A stretch of DNA of 64,000 bases from Sabellastarte sp. h YS-2021 (taxonomy: Eukaryota; Annelida; Polychaeta; Sabellida; Sabellidae): contig OZ024936.1 in assembly GCA_964017235.1 (NCBI GenBank), positions 53,619,028 through 53,683,027 on the forward strand, written 5' to 3'. Under the pieces are notes generated by a model. It saw nothing but the letters and a program-made list of their open reading frames with translations. It did no database searches and had not been told where the DNA came from. The position numbers and the translations under genes were made by a program. Each line of letters opens with the position of its first letter. The first letter of the stretch is position 1. Below are positions 59,501 to 62,500 of the stretch, piece by piece.

Positions 59501-62500
59501 AATTGCTCCTGTTTAAAAAGCAAACATGGAGAGTAAGTCACTTGAAATTTGGCACAGTTAAATTGGATCTGGACACAGTTTGATGAAAGAAAGCATTTCA
59601 AAACAACATATAACATATATATTTGAGAAACATCAGCTAAAGCCTGATAAAAGGAAGTATATTGGTTCCCACCTTAATATTTATTGACAGTTTGTTATCT
59701 TCCACAGTACTTCCACATAATATGTAGGGTAGCTGAAGTGACAATATATATATTTTTTGAGTTTGGAAATTTCTGTTTGCAGATTTCAAGATTTCTGCCA
59801 AGTTAGGGCACTGATATTAAGCAGAAACTATACTATTGCTCCTAAAAAGCACTGCAAAAGGTTTATTTGTTTGATTATTTGTTGGTAAAACATGTTTTAA
59901 CCTTGTGCCACTGCGAATGCATAATTTAGAAATCTGTGTATAACTACACTTAAAACAAGCAAAAGTTTACACTTTATGTCCAATTTGTGCCAAGTTATGG
60001 CAGGGAACTGTAAGCTTTCAATGTCAGCATACTCTGTGACATACTGGTTTTAACTTCAATCCAGGCATTATTTCCAAAATTTACGGTATCCAGAGAAACA
60101 TTTAATACATTCAAATTTACTGGAGGAATAAGCCTGAATATACTACTTCTCCAAGAGTTAATCAATACAGCTATAAACACCTCATTGGATTTGATTGAAT
60201 ATAACTTTGTGATTTCTCCTTCCTTGCAAATAACCCTCATTCTGTGAAGATGTGGGTTTTTCTGTATTGAGACTCTGACAATGCAGTTGTACAGTGAAAA
60301 AATGCTGACTCTTTCAACAGCAACATTAGTGTGGGAAGTGGATTGATGAATTCCGAGAAATGCATTTTAAGCGATAAGTTGCAATAATAGTAAAGAAAGT
60401 AAATTGAGTAATGCTTTCAGAACGCAATACCTCCACCAAGGAAAGAAAAAGCTTCTGAAGATCAAATAGTCTGAAACCCATGTTTATCCTTCATTTGTCC
60501 CTAATAGTAACCCTGTTCCACTTTCATAAGTTATTGCATCAGCTGGCCAGTTGAAAATTCAGGAGCTGTATTCTCAAAATGGATTAAGTTGAGCTAAAAA
60601 TTAGATTTTAAAGGTCAAGGCACTACAGCAAGGTCAAAGGTCACATCAAAGGCACACCTACACCCCCCCCCCCCCCCCCCCACAACCAAAATACCTACCA
60701 AGTATCAACTTCATACACCTTACGGTTCTCGAGATATAGCCCAGAGAAGATTTTAAATTTCAAGGTCACTATGGCAAGGCCAAAGGTCAAATTAAGGTCA
60801 TATCATGACATTTCACACCCACACCCCCTGTAAGCAATGTTCCCACCAAATAACAACTTCTTACAAGTTCTGGTTTCTGAGATATAGCCCCGACACGATT
60901 TTAAAGGTCAAGGTGACTACAGCAAGGTCAACAAGATACATTTTCCTGCCACCCCTCTAGACCCACCCAGATGTCATGAGTGAAAATAATACCTGCACAG
61001 CCTTTAAAGGCTGTGGGGTAAAAATTGTAGCATGATCAACATAAGTCATAGTACCTTAAAAATAAGTCATACTTGACATACAACCACCAAAATTCGTCAT
61101 GACCACCCAGAAAAAAATGTTTACTGGCAAAGAGCAAATTTGTTACGGTATCTACAAGAATAAACAAACCGAACTGCCAGACCAAGTATTACATGTATGA
61201 CAGCAAAAATCTCCAGTAACCCTTCACAGCAGCAAGCTACAGGGCACTTGTTGTATATATGTAAACAGGATCATCATGTGGCATGACATTTAACAGGAAT
61301 AAGTGTATATAAACACTATTTAACCACACAACCGTATAAACTTGTTCCACTGTCATCAATTTGTCTGACAAGCTTCCCAATTATATGACTGGATGCCTTA
61401 AATCTTGTTGGTTGACATGTATGACCAATCTTTACATTCATGAAGGTTTGCAGCATAATTGCAACGATCAAAGATACTTGTCAAAAATATTTATTATGCT
61501 TAGAAAAACCTTTGCCAGTAAGGGTTTATGTCCCAAGTACTCACAATAAATTTTCTTTCAGTTGGGAATAGGTTGTATTTTGAATCTTTTTGGTCATCGA
61601 CCACCATTTTTTCCACTCGGGCAAATCATGAGGTTTTTCAATTTTCACACATTTTTTTCAACAGGATCAGACACCATCCTGCTATTCTCAGTTTAAAATA
61701 AGCCAGCTCTTATAATAGATCATGAGGGGTCACAGTGGCGTAGTGGTAGCAAACTCGCCTCTCAACTCTGAAGTCAGTGGCTCAAACCCTGACCCTATGT
61801 GGAAAATTGGTAGTTGCTTACCAATGGTTGGCAGTTTATAGTACAAAACCTTGACCAACTGTATATACTGGTCTCCTCTGCCCACAAAGCTATCTGTTGT
61901 GATATGACCTGTACAGTGTTTAGAGTGACATAAAACCCTAAATAAATAAATACAATAGACCATGCAAGTGGAACAGCAGTATAGTGGACTTAATGTAAAG
62001 ACAAATGCAGATGCAATACCTCTAATCTGGCTTCCATAATTTTAGTTTCTTTTCCATCGGCAAATACTTCATCAGAGCCTGCACTAATTCCACTCAGGTC
62101 ACTCATGGCACTGGGACTTCTGGAGGCTTCTCTGTATTGTGTACAAAATGCTAAGTAATTAGAGTAAGAAATCTAAAATTCGCCAGGAATCTTAAATTTG
62201 CCACCTCTAAAACCTTAGTTAATTTTATGAGTAAAATGATGTTTTTGTCCAAAAATTGGTAGTTTTCAGTTCCAAAAGCCTTAATTTACTATACAGTCAA
62301 CAAATCTCACCACAATTCATTTATTTTATTAGTATTTTCACATGTGGCAAATTTCAGATATGTGGCGAATTTTAGATTTCTTACTCTAAAACCTTTCAAA
62401 AAACTAGAGAACACTCATACAACACAGACCTCTCACATGGAGTCATCCTGAAAAGTCAGGATTTTTGTGGTGTCCTGAATATGATCCAGAACTTTCCTAA

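Noticed and set aside
61730-61810. A tRNA gene on the plus strand
   Set aside because: Same reason; it continues into a SINE body with an (AAAT)n tail.
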